Part shown: one piece after another, positions 42,982 through 50,771 of the stretch
Layout of the letters: the number at the start of each line of letters is the position of its first letter
Position numbering within the stretch: the stretch's first letter is position 1
Origin: Pedobacter antarcticus
GTDB taxonomy: Bacteria > Bacteroidota > Bacteroidia > Sphingobacteriales > Sphingobacteriaceae
Assembly (NCBI RefSeq): GCF_900112985.1
Contig: NZ_FONS01000002.1
Location: forward strand, 124,001-188,000
Reading direction: 5' to 3'
Length of the DNA stretch: 64,000 nt
The notes under the pieces: generated by a model
What the model was told of the DNA's origin: nothing
Seen by the model: only the letters and a program-made list of their open reading frames with translations
Databases searched by the model: none
Made by a program: the position numbers and the translations under genes

Positions 42982-45396
42982 ATGAAATCTTTGATCTTTT
43001 TAATTTGTTTATTTGCCGGGATCTCCGGTGCTGCTGCGCAATCTTACAGGCTAGAAGGCCGGTTGTCTGATGAGCTGCTTAATCCGGTAGCTTCGGCAGG
43101 TATCTTTTTATTTAAGGTAAAGGATTCTGTGCAAGTAAAGGCTGTTATGAGTGATGAAAAGGGAGGTTTCGAGCTCAGTGATATCCCTGCTGGAAAATAC
43201 TACGTCAGAATCAGCTATATCGGGTTTACCAACTATTTTAGTGCTGCGCTGGAACTCAATGAACAGCGTAAATTCCATAACTTTGGACATATCAAGTTAG
43301 TTCCTGATCAGCAGGTATTGGAGACGGTTAATATCAAGGGTAGCAAGGCACAGATTGAACAAAGCCTGGACCGTGTCGTACTGAATGTGGAAAACAGTAT
43401 CCTGGCCGAAGGAGGAACTGCGCTCGATGTTCTTTCTAAAGCGCCGGGACTTACGGTTTCTGACGATGGGTCGGTCAGTTTAAAAGGCAGGCCCGGGACA
43501 ATGGTTATGATTAACGGCAAGCCAACTTATTTGTCGGGCAGCCAGCTGGCCAACCTGCTCAGGGGCACCTCTTCCGGACAGATCAGCAAAATTGAAATTA
43601 TGGCTAACCCACCGGCAGGTTATGATGCCGCCGGAAAAGGTGGAATCGTGAATATTGTGATGAAGAAAAGCCTCAAAGCGGGCTTAAACGGTTCGTTGTC
43701 GACTAATGGAGGAACCGGACGCGGCGCAAGATTAGGCGGGGGCGGTAGTATGAACTACCGGTCGGATAAGCTGAATGTCTTTGGAAATTACACTTACTAT
43801 CATCAGAATTTGAAGAGTTCAGGCGAAGTTAATCGCCTGTTCGCCGATGGCACGGGTAATATTACAGGCAGATCTTTGCAAAGGGATGAGTCTTCCGCTA
43901 AGCTGCGGTCGTCAAATTTTCAAGCCGGTCTGGATTATACGATCGATTCAGCGAATACGATCGGTTTTGTAGCTAGTGGTGGTGACGGGCAATACCCTGA
44001 CACGCAGCCCGGTTCTAATCTTTTATATGGTGCAGATGGTAAGCTTGCCCGTAATGCCGCGACTTATATTTTTGGGAAAGAGAAGTGGGAGGACAGGCAA
44101 TACAATTTGAATTACGTGCATAAATTTAATGGAAACGGGCATGAGCTGAAGGCTGATATCGACTACGTAACGCATTTTTCAAGGATGAATCAGGATTTGA
44201 AAACAACTTATTCTGACGCATCCGGATCCACTATGCTTAGCAAATCTGAGCGTCGCGGAGATTTACCTTCTGACAACTCCATTATTGCGGGTAAACTGGA
44301 CTACAGCCTGCCTTTAGCTAAAAACCTGAAGATTGATGCGGGCTGGAAAGGCAGTAAAGTGAAAATTGAAAATATCCTGCGTTATGACACGCTGGCTAAC
44401 GGCGAATTTGTAGCAGACCTGGCTTCTGGAAACCACTTTAAATACCGGGAGGAGATTCAGGCGGGATATCTCAGCATAAAAAAAGATTGGGGAAAATGGA
44501 GTTTGCTGGCAGGGTTACGGGGTGAGTACACCGCAACAGAGGGACACCAGATTGAAACGGATTCTCTGGTAAAGCGCGATTATTTTCAACTGTTTCCAAG
44601 TGTTTTCCTGAGCCGTGAATTCAAAGAAAATCATAAGCTTCAGCTGGGATATAGTAGGAGACTCGAGCGGCCCGGGTACTGGGATCTCAATCCATTCCGG
44701 ATCTATGACGACCCGTTCTCTTATGACGAGGGTAATCCTTATTTGAGGCCTTCGCTGGTAAATACGGTTGAGCTGAGCCATGCATATCGTTCGGCCTGGT
44801 TCACAACTTTAACTTATAGCAAAAGTACCGATGTGATTAGCCAGCTGATTGGCGGAGATGCAAGCCTGGTGTACCAGCGGCCTGAGAATGCCGCTGAATT
44901 TGTAAATTATGGCCTGAGTCTTACCGGGACATTGAATTTTACCTCCTGGTGGACATCAACACAATTTGCCCATGTTTTCAGAAACGAGTTTAAAATAGAT
45001 AATGAAAATGTAGAATTCCGGCTCGACAGAACTAGTTTCACATTTGATAGTCAGCACACGTTTAAACTCGGTAATAACTGGAAAGCTGAACTGAACGGAA
45101 TATATAAATCTAAAATGAGTATGGGTGTATATACAATGGGCGGCTATTATATGGTTTCCGGAGGATTTCAGAAATCCCTGTTCAGCGAGAAATGTACCTT
45201 GAAAATGCTGGTGACCGATATCTTCCAATCCAAAAAAACGCGTTATGAAACAGATTATGGTGGTATTCAGGTTTCTGGATTACGTCGTCCTGACAGCAGG
45301 GCTGCGGTGTTTTCTTTGAGTTACCGGTTCGGCAGCTCGGAAGGCGGCCGGAAAAGCAACAATTCCGGAGCCGACGATTTGAAGAGCCGTTTTTGA
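42982..45396 (+). CDS. Outer-membrane beta-barrel protein with carboxypeptidase-regulatory and plug domains
   Basis: The 804-residue protein has a signal peptide (LIFLICLFAGISGAAAQ) and a carboxypeptidase-regulatory-like domain at about 22-105 (EGRLSDELLNPVASAGIFLF). A plug-like segment follows (LDVLSKAPGLTVSDDGSVSLKG, GKPTYLSGSQLANLLRG, YDAAGKGGIVNIVMKKS near 220-236), then a barrel of the outer membrane protein beta-barrel family 3 type. It lacks a clear canonical TonB box that I can recognise. Such proteins are common in Bacteroidota, and their ligands are mostly unknown. A terminator and 72 bp separate it from the DUF4374 gene, so it may be transcribed from its own promoter. Confidence 0.88.
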   Translation: MKSLIFLICLFAGISGAAAQSYRLEGRLSDELLNPVASAGIFLFKVKDSVQVKAVMSDEKGGFELSDIPAGKYYVRISYIGFTNYFSAALELNEQRKFHNFGHIKLVPDQQVLETVNIKGSKAQIEQSLDRVVLNVENSILAEGGTALDVLSKAPGLTVSDDGSVSLKGRPGTMVMINGKPTYLSGSQLANLLRGTSSGQISKIEIMANPPAGYDAAGKGGIVNIVMKKSLKAGLNGSLSTNGGTGRGARLGGGGSMNYRSDKLNVFGNYTYYHQNLKSSGEVNRLFADGTGNITGRSLQRDESSAKLRSSNFQAGLDYTIDSANTIGFVASGGDGQYPDTQPGSNLLYGADGKLARNAATYIFGKEKWEDRQYNLNYVHKFNGNGHELKADIDYVTHFSRMNQDLKTTYSDASGSTMLSKSERRGDLPSDNSIIAGKLDYSLPLAKNLKIDAGWKGSKVKIENILRYDTLANGEFVADLASGNHFKYREEIQAGYLSIKKDWGKWSLLAGLRGEYTATEGHQIETDSLVKRDYFQLFPSVFLSREFKENHKLQLGYSRRLERPGYWDLNPFRIYDDPFSYDEGNPYLRPSLVNTVELSHAYRSAWFTTLTYSKSTDVISQLIGGDASLVYQRPENAAEFVNYGLSLTGTLNFTSWWTSTQFAHVFRNEFKIDNENVEFRLDRTSFTFDSQHTFKLGNNWKAELNGIYKSKMSMGVYTMGGYYMVSGGFQKSLFSEKCTLKMLVTDIFQSKKTRYETDYGGIQVSGLRRPDSRAAVFSLSYRFGSSEGGRKSNNSGADDLKSRF

Positions 45397-45487
45397 CGTT
45401 AAGTGTTTGAAATGCCTGTATTACACCACATTTGCGGCAACTATCCAGGTTTGGGAATTCATTTTACAATCAGCAGATTAATAGTGA

Positions 45488-45523
45488 TTTGTATACATGA
45501 ATTGAAAATTATACTTATCTTTG
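45488..45523 (+). promoter_or_regulatory. Possible promoter of the zinc-ribbon coiled-coil gene
   Basis: TATCTTTG (45516-45523) matches the -7 element TAnnTTTG. The nearest TTTG upstream (45488-45491) is 24 bp away, longer than usual, so the -33 assignment is uncertain. Confidence 0.4.
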
Positions 45524-45654
45524 CGAGCTTCAGCAGCTTAAATGGTGATATTTTGACCAGATCTGCCGGAGAATAATTCCGTACACAAGCTAAAATGCAG
45601 TTCAATTACTGATAATTAGTTTAATATAATTATACCCATAAATTATTTCATTTA

Positions 45655-46401
45655 ATGGAACAAACTGTAGAGCAAAAGCTGAAAGCTTTATACGAATTAC
45701 AAACCTTACATACTAAAATTGACAAAATCCGTCAGATCCGTGGTGAATTACCAATGGAAGTGGCAGATCTGGAAGATGAAGTTGCAGGCTTGGAAACACG
45801 TATACAAAAATTCAAAGCTGAATTGGATGAAACCGAAGATGCGATTGTAACACGTAAAAACATGATCAAGGAAGCTCAGAACCTGATCAAGAAATATGAT
45901 GGCCAGCTTAAAGAAGTAAAGAATAACCGGGAATATGATGCTTTGACCAAAGAAGTGGAAATCCAGTCCCTGGAGATTCAGGTTTGTGAGAAAAAGATCA
46001 GAGAGCATGGATTTGAAATTGCTTCTAAAACTGAAATCTATGAGAAAGCATTAGCTGATTTAGAATCCAGAAAGAATGACCTCGACATTAAAAAAGGTGA
46101 ACTGGAAACAATCACTTCTGAAACTGAAAAAGATGAGCAGGCTTTAAATAAAAAATCAGAGAAAGCTGAAGCTGCAATTGAAGACAGATTATTAGTTGCC
46201 TACAGAAGATTGAGAAGCAACGCTAATAATGGTCTTGCGGTTGTTACGATTGACCGTGATTCATGTTCAGGTTGTTTCAATCAGATTCCGCCTCAACGTC
46301 AGTTAGATATTCGTCAACGTAAGAAAATTATCGTTTGTGAGCACTGTGGTAGAATCCTTGTGGATGAGGCCTTAACTCATGAGCAGGAAGAGGCAGTTTA
46401 G
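45655..46401 (+). CDS. Coiled-coil zinc-ribbon protein
   Basis: The 248-residue protein is almost all coiled coil to about residue 190 (EDEVAGLETRIQKFKAELDETED and similar), then ends in a four-cysteine zinc ribbon: CSGC near residue 203 and CEHC near 227. The family (zf-RING_7 / C4-type zinc ribbon, related to Helicobacter HP0958) is found across Bacteroidota; HP0958 acts in flagellar mRNA and protein handling, but here there is no flagellum and the role is unknown. KNNREYDALTKEVE near 85 is the most conserved helix. A TAnnTTTG-type box lies 130 bp upstream and a perfect terminator follows. Confidence 0.9.
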   Translation: MEQTVEQKLKALYELQTLHTKIDKIRQIRGELPMEVADLEDEVAGLETRIQKFKAELDETEDAIVTRKNMIKEAQNLIKKYDGQLKEVKNNREYDALTKEVEIQSLEIQVCEKKIREHGFEIASKTEIYEKALADLESRKNDLDIKKGELETITSETEKDEQALNKKSEKAEAAIEDRLLVAYRRLRSNANNGLAVVTIDRDSCSGCFNQIPPQRQLDIRQRKKIIVCEHCGRILVDEALTHEQEEAV

Positions 46402-46420
46402 GCTGTTTAATTCCAATTAA

Positions 46421-46455
46421 AAAAACCGGTCAGTCCTAACTGACCGGTTTTTTTA
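46421..46455 (+). terminator. Rho-independent terminator after the zinc-ribbon gene
   Basis: Perfect arms AAAAACCGGTCAG and CTGACCGGTTTTT (13 bp) enclose TCCTAA, with T continuing beyond. The leading A run makes it potentially bidirectional. Confidence 0.94.
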
Positions 46456-46520
46456 TGCCATTTTAAAACAAAAGCGCTCAAAATACCGTTGAGTAATTAT
46501 CTTTTAAAGCGAATAATTCT

Positions 46521-48026
46521 ATGCCGGCGAATTCTAGCCTCCGATCTTTTTCTCTCCGATTTCTTTTAATGCTCAGTTTGCTTTTGCCACTAAATGCGAT
46601 GGCTAACTTTGATTTTAATGCAAATTGCCTCAAAGCTTACCAGTTGATTTTTGAGCTTAAATTAAGTTCAGCAAGGCAATTGATCGCTCAGGAAAGAAAA
46701 GTCCGCCCAAGCAACTCAATTGTGCCCTTGCTGGAGAATTATGCTGACTATTTTCAGTTAATCACCTCAGAAAGCAAAATAGATTTCGACCGCATGAAAG
46801 AAATGAAATCAAAAAGGTTAAGTCAGATTGCGGATGATAATGCCGGCTCTCCTTATTATTTATATGCACAGGCCGAAATTAACCTGCAGTGGGCTATGCT
46901 CAGAAGTCGCTATGGTGAATATTTTGGTGCCGCGCGGGAGATAAAAAAAGCAAATGGACAATTGCAGGAGAATAACAAGAAATATCCGGGCTTTCAGCTG
47001 AATGCTAAGGGGCTTGGTCTGATCAATGTGATTATAGGCAGCTTGCCTGAAGGTATGATGAAAAGTACGCTGTCGACTTTCGGTCTGCGGGGTAATGTAA
47101 GAGAGGGGCTTGCTATGCTGGAACGGCTTGCAATAAACTTACCTAAATCGACCGATGAGCCTTTTTATGAGGAGGTGATATTTTACTATGCCTATGTGCT
47201 TTCAGATGTTGTGAAATCACCGGATGCTTATTCAAAAACTATGAAATTTACCGCTCGTATCGCTGATAGTAGCCTGCTAAAATCTTACCTGCGTGCGTAT
47301 GTTTGCTCAAGAAATGGCCATACCGACGAAGCCATAGCCATTCTATCAGCAAGACCGGCTTCTGATACCTATCAGTCCTTTCCTTACCTGGAATTATTAA
47401 TGGGAACTGCCAAATTGAATAAACTGGATTTGTCGGCGGCTTTGAATTTTAAAAAGTTTCTACAGCTAAATAAAGGCGTTAACTATATTCGGGATGCTAA
47501 TCTGCATCTAGCCTGGATAAGTTTGTTAAATGGCGATACAGGCTCTTATAATGGGTATATGGGCAGAGTAAAGACGAGTGGCAATTCTTATCATGAAAAG
47601 GATAAGCAGGCGCTTAATGAGGCCGGCGAAGAAATGCCAAACCAGGAATTATTGAAGGCCAGATTACTATTTGATGGCGGATATTACAGCAGGGCTTCGG
47701 CTTTGACCGGTGCTATGGATCCAGACAGGCTGAAAGCCGGCCGGGATAAAGCTGAATATTATTACAGATCGGGTAGGATTAATGACGCATTGAATAAAGA
47801 TGCAGCCGCTATAAAGGACTATCAGCAGGCAGTACAGGCTGGAAAGAACCTGAAGTATTATTTTGCAGCAAACTCTGCACTTTTGATGGGCAAGATATAT
47901 GCCGGCAAAAAACAAAATGCTTTAGCTAAGGCCGCATTTAACGAGGCTATAGCCATGAAAAATCATGAATATGAGAATAGTATCGAATCCCAGGCCAAAG
48001 AGGGTTTAAGATCTTTAGTTAACTGA
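46521..48026 (+). CDS. TPR-like periplasmic or secreted protein of unknown function
   Basis: The 501-residue protein starts with a signal peptide (FLLMLSLLLPLNAMA). The rest is helical, with several tetratricopeptide-like pairs; the clearest are near the C-terminus (AAIKDYQQAVQAGKNLKYYFAAN and ALAKAAFNEAIAMKNHEY) and mid-protein (LLKARLLFDGGYYSRASAL). It lacks a lipobox. Such proteins usually serve as scaffolds. I cannot assign a pathway. Its 3' end overlaps the convergent lipoprotein gene by 12 bp, and it follows the zinc-ribbon gene's terminator after about 65 bp, so it likely has its own promoter. Confidence 0.8.
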   Translation: MPANSSLRSFSLRFLLMLSLLLPLNAMANFDFNANCLKAYQLIFELKLSSARQLIAQERKVRPSNSIVPLLENYADYFQLITSESKIDFDRMKEMKSKRLSQIADDNAGSPYYLYAQAEINLQWAMLRSRYGEYFGAAREIKKANGQLQENNKKYPGFQLNAKGLGLINVIIGSLPEGMMKSTLSTFGLRGNVREGLAMLERLAINLPKSTDEPFYEEVIFYYAYVLSDVVKSPDAYSKTMKFTARIADSSLLKSYLRAYVCSRNGHTDEAIAILSARPASDTYQSFPYLELLMGTAKLNKLDLSAALNFKKFLQLNKGVNYIRDANLHLAWISLLNGDTGSYNGYMGRVKTSGNSYHEKDKQALNEAGEEMPNQELLKARLLFDGGYYSRASALTGAMDPDRLKAGRDKAEYYYRSGRINDALNKDAAAIKDYQQAVQAGKNLKYYFAANSALLMGKIYAGKKQNALAKAAFNEAIAMKNHEYENSIESQAKEGLRSLVN

Positions 48027-48857
48027 TTTATTGCGGTTGTTATTTTTCTCGCTTAATGCAGCATCTGCTGCTGCCAGACCACCGACAGCACCAACTAACG
48101 CAACCCCGGTCATTGTCTTACCAAAACCAGTTATTTTTGAAGTCATCATTACATTACCGGGATTTCCTTCGTATTCACTGGTTTTCTTTGGATTAGCACC
48201 TGAACGTGCAATTGAAGACACGTAAAAATTCCCGGTGCTGACAAAATTATCAGGTTTATTTTCCTTTAAGGTATAAAGTGTAATATAGCTTCTGAATTTC
48301 AAGGGTGAATTATCTGCATCGAAATCTGCCTGTTTAACATAGAGTACGCCTGTTCCATCACTGTAATTCCAGGCTGCCGATTTATATTCGCTTTTAGGGA
48401 ACGGATCAAAACTAGCTGCATCCAATACAGTGATTTCACGGGTGATTTGTGACGCAGGGGGTATAAATCCTTCATTATTAGGTATCGTAGCTAATGCGTT
48501 TAGTGATCCTTCGCTATAATTATATAAAGAACGCCTGTTATTTTCTGAAACATTGCTGGTGTTACCGCTGATTTTAATATCTGACTGGATAAAGCTATAA
48601 GCCTTCTCCCTAATAATCAGAGCTGAGTTATTCCAGTTAACATAAATAGGATCATTCAGTTTATTGTAGATATCAATCTTTAAAGGGGCGTCCATACCGG
48701 CAAAATTATAGGTGATTCTCAGGCTATCATTTTCCAGCTTAAATACACCGTTGGAGGTCATCTCCGCTGGAGAATCAGCTGCAACGGTGCTGAGCATATA
48801 TGACTTGCAGGAAACTGAAACACAGGCAAGCAGCAGCAGGTAAAATATCTTTTTCAT
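48015..48857 (-). CDS. Uncharacterised lipoprotein
   Basis: I do not recognise a family. The 280-residue protein has a lipoprotein signal (FYLLLLACVSVSC, cysteine near 17). The mature part is hydrophilic and predicted mostly beta; it contains asparagine-rich patches (NYSEGSLNALATIPNNEG) and a hydrophobic glycine/alanine segment near the C-terminus (MTGVALVGAVGGLAAADAAL, about 250-269), which could be a membrane anchor or a glycine-zipper-like helix. The gene has its own promoter-like elements in a short palindromic leader. It overlaps the convergent TPR gene by 12 bp. Confidence 0.75.
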   Translation of the reverse strand: MKKIFYLLLLACVSVSCKSYMLSTVAADSPAEMTSNGVFKLENDSLRITYNFAGMDAPLKIDIYNKLNDPIYVNWNNSALIIREKAYSFIQSDIKISGNTSNVSENNRRSLYNYSEGSLNALATIPNNEGFIPPASQITREITVLDAASFDPFPKSEYKSAAWNYSDGTGVLYVKQADFDADNSPLKFRSYITLYTLKENKPDNFVSTGNFYVSSIARSGANPKKTSEYEGNPGNVMMTSKITGFGKTMTGVALVGAVGGLAAADAALSEKNNNRNKSVN

Positions 48858-48882
48858 CTTGTGGTTCGTTGGTTACCACAAG
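48858..48882. repeat. Inverted repeat in the promoter/leader of the lipoprotein gene
   Basis: CTTGTGGT and ACCACAAG (perfect 8-bp arms, 9-bp spacer) start directly after the start codon side of the minus-strand gene and overlap its -7 box. The position fits a repressor operator or a 5' hairpin at the mRNA start. Confidence 0.65.
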
Positions 48883-48908
48883 GTAGCGAAAATTGCACCA
48901 TTTATCAA
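48878..48908 (-). promoter_or_regulatory. Promoter of the lipoprotein gene
   Basis: On the minus strand TTG (48906-48908), a 20-bp spacer and TACCTTGT (48878-48885) approach the Bacteroidota consensus TTTG / TAnnTTTG. A small palindrome (CCATT-TATC-AATGG, 48898-48911) overlaps the -33 region. Confidence 0.55.
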
Positions 48909-48917
48909 TGGCTTTTC

Positions 48918-50000
48918 CTAAAACTGATAAATTATTGCGTTAATATGCATACCCGCGCCAACAGAAGCAAAGATCGCATACTCGCCGCTTTTCACTTCAT
49001 ATCCGTTAATTTGTTGATGACGTACCAGATCTATCAGGGTAGGGACTGTTGCTACTGAACTGTTCCCAAGCCAGGAAATTGTCATTGGAACAAGGTTTTC
49101 AGGAATCGTATCGAGATTATAAAGTTTAAAGACTCGTTTCATAATTGCACTATCCATTTTACCATTCGCCTGATGAATGAAAACCGTTTTGATATCTAAA
49201 ATGTCAATTCCGGCCTTATCTATGGCGGCTTTTATTACCTGGGGTACATGACTTACGGCAAACTCATAAAGTTTACGTCCATTCATTTTCAGATACATAT
49301 TGCCGTCTGTTTTATCTGGATTTCCGCTTTTACCCATGTAAAGCAGGTTGGCGTAGTTTACTGCATAGGTCTGAGTTTTATGAGCAATAATACCCGTTTT
49401 TCTCTCAGTTTGCTTTGCTTCTAATATGGCGGCACCAGCTCCGTCTGCGAAAATCATGCTGTCTCTGTCATGCGGATCCACAATTCTCGACAAAGTTTCT
49501 GCGCCGATTACCAGGATTTTTTTTGCATCGCCACTTTGCAGCATATAGTGAGCCTGCACAACGCCCTGAATCCATCCGGGGCAGCCGAATATTAAGTCGA
49601 ATGCTACACAATCGGGGTTATTAATTTCAAGAAGCTGTTTAACTTTCGCTGCCAGTGATGGTAAGATATCCATCCGGTTTTCACCGGCTTTGATATCTCC
49701 GAAGTTATGGCAGCAGATTATTCCGTCCAAACTCTCCTGGTCTATTTTGGCGTCATTAATAGCACGAGATGCTGCTATTGCTGCGATGTTACTATTCAGT
49801 AAATGGTCATCTGCATAACGTCTTTCATTAATTTCCGTAATCTCCGAAAATTTGCTAATAATTTCTGCATTTGCCTTTTCAATTATGACTCCATTGTCAT
49901 AAAAACTAGTTTCCAAAAAGTGACTTCCGGAAATAATTTTCTCTGGAATATAGCTCCCGGTGCCCGTAATAACTGTTGATAGATGCTCTTTATTGCTCAT
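48918..50000 (-). CDS. 3-oxoacyl-ACP synthase III family protein
   Basis: The 360-residue thiolase-fold enzyme condenses an acyl-CoA-type starter with malonyl-ACP or a related extender. The Cys-His-Asn triad is intact: DLIFGCPGWIQG near 145-155, FIHQANGKMD near 268-277 and LGNSSVATVP near 310-319. It is longer than housekeeping FabH (about 320) and has the pattern of the family used in secondary lipid or quinolone-like pathways (FabH/PqsD-like). No acyl carrier protein, malonyl transferase or other fatty-acid gene is adjacent, so its role is open. The LUD-domain gene lies upstream on the same strand after about 64 bp. Confidence 0.88.
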   Translation of the reverse strand: MSNKEHLSTVITGTGSYIPEKIISGSHFLETSFYDNGVIIEKANAEIISKFSEITEINERRYADDHLLNSNIAAIAASRAINDAKIDQESLDGIICCHNFGDIKAGENRMDILPSLAAKVKQLLEINNPDCVAFDLIFGCPGWIQGVVQAHYMLQSGDAKKILVIGAETLSRIVDPHDRDSMIFADGAGAAILEAKQTERKTGIIAHKTQTYAVNYANLLYMGKSGNPDKTDGNMYLKMNGRKLYEFAVSHVPQVIKAAIDKAGIDILDIKTVFIHQANGKMDSAIMKRVFKLYNLDTIPENLVPMTISWLGNSSVATVPTLIDLVRHQQINGYEVKSGEYAIFASVGAGMHINAIIYQF

Positions 50001-50064
50001 TTTATACCGTATACCATTTTAGTATGTAGTATAAATTTAAGACTAATAAATGGAAATTAAAAAT

Positions 50065-50709
50065 TTATGAGAAATCGTCAATTAAAAATACAAATAATTC
50101 TTTAGGTCCGTGCGCCCCCAGAACTAGTGTTTTTTCGATGTCTGCCGTACGGCTTGGGCCCGTAATTGTGCTGATCATTGTAGGAATCTGACTACCGTAT
50201 TTATTCTTCAGCAATTGAAATCCGTCCTTCAAATCCATGACTAATTGTCCGGTTCTCGCAATAACAATATGATGATGCGGATAGATGCTCAGCCTGCGAC
50301 CAGATTCGTTCTGGTTACTAAGCAATACCGAGCCGTTGCGTGCAATAAGTGCTTCGCACATAGTAATACCGACTTCAGCCATTTCAAAGTCTTTATCGGT
50401 CTTATAAAAGGGGAATTCATAAGTAGAAAGCAAGGCCTGCAGCTCACGCTCCCAGCAATAGATTTTTCTCCATTTAAACTTGTCTGCAAGTTCAAGGATG
50501 TTCTCTATAAAATCCACACCGTTTTCGCAAAAAATAAAATTACCGGATACAGCAGTGAGCTGTTCGGCAAACATAATTTCAGGGATTTCATCAGTGGGCG
50601 TATAGAGCGGACTTTCTTCCAGGTTGGGATAAGGATTGTCCCGCTTCTCCAGCAGGGCTTTCCTGATCTTCTTTAACATCAGCTCTTTGGAAGATATGTT
50701 CTCTTGCAT
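50065..50709 (-). CDS. LUD-domain protein (LutC/YkgG type)
   Basis: The 214-residue protein matches the LUD (lactate utilisation) family. The conserved block is GPSRTADIEKTLVLGAHGPKEL near residues 183-204, with IARNGSVLL near 122 and HHHIVIA near 146. In lactate-oxidising bacteria LutC works with LutA and LutB, but neither is here, so this copy probably has another role. It follows ftsH on the same strand, separated by a perfect hairpin, an arrangement that I recall as frequent in Bacteroidota. Confidence 0.9.
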   Translation of the reverse strand: MQENISSKELMLKKIRKALLEKRDNPYPNLEESPLYTPTDEIPEIMFAEQLTAVSGNFIFCENGVDFIENILELADKFKWRKIYCWERELQALLSTYEFPFYKTDKDFEMAEVGITMCEALIARNGSVLLSNQNESGRRLSIYPHHHIVIARTGQLVMDLKDGFQLLKNKYGSQIPTMISTITGPSRTADIEKTLVLGAHGPKELFVFLIDDFS

Positions 50710-50723
50710 ATAGAAATGGATTT

Positions 50724-50753
50724 GCCGTCAGTGTGGTTGATCACACTGACGGC
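50724..50753. repeat. Perfect 12-bp hairpin between ftsH and the LUD gene
   Basis: GCCGTCAGTGTG and CACACTGACGGC flank the 6-nt loop GTTGAT, 18 bp after the ftsH stop. No T tract follows on either strand, so it is more likely an mRNA processing or stability element than an intrinsic terminator. Confidence 0.8.
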
Positions 50754-50771
50754 TCCATAAGAAATTATAAT

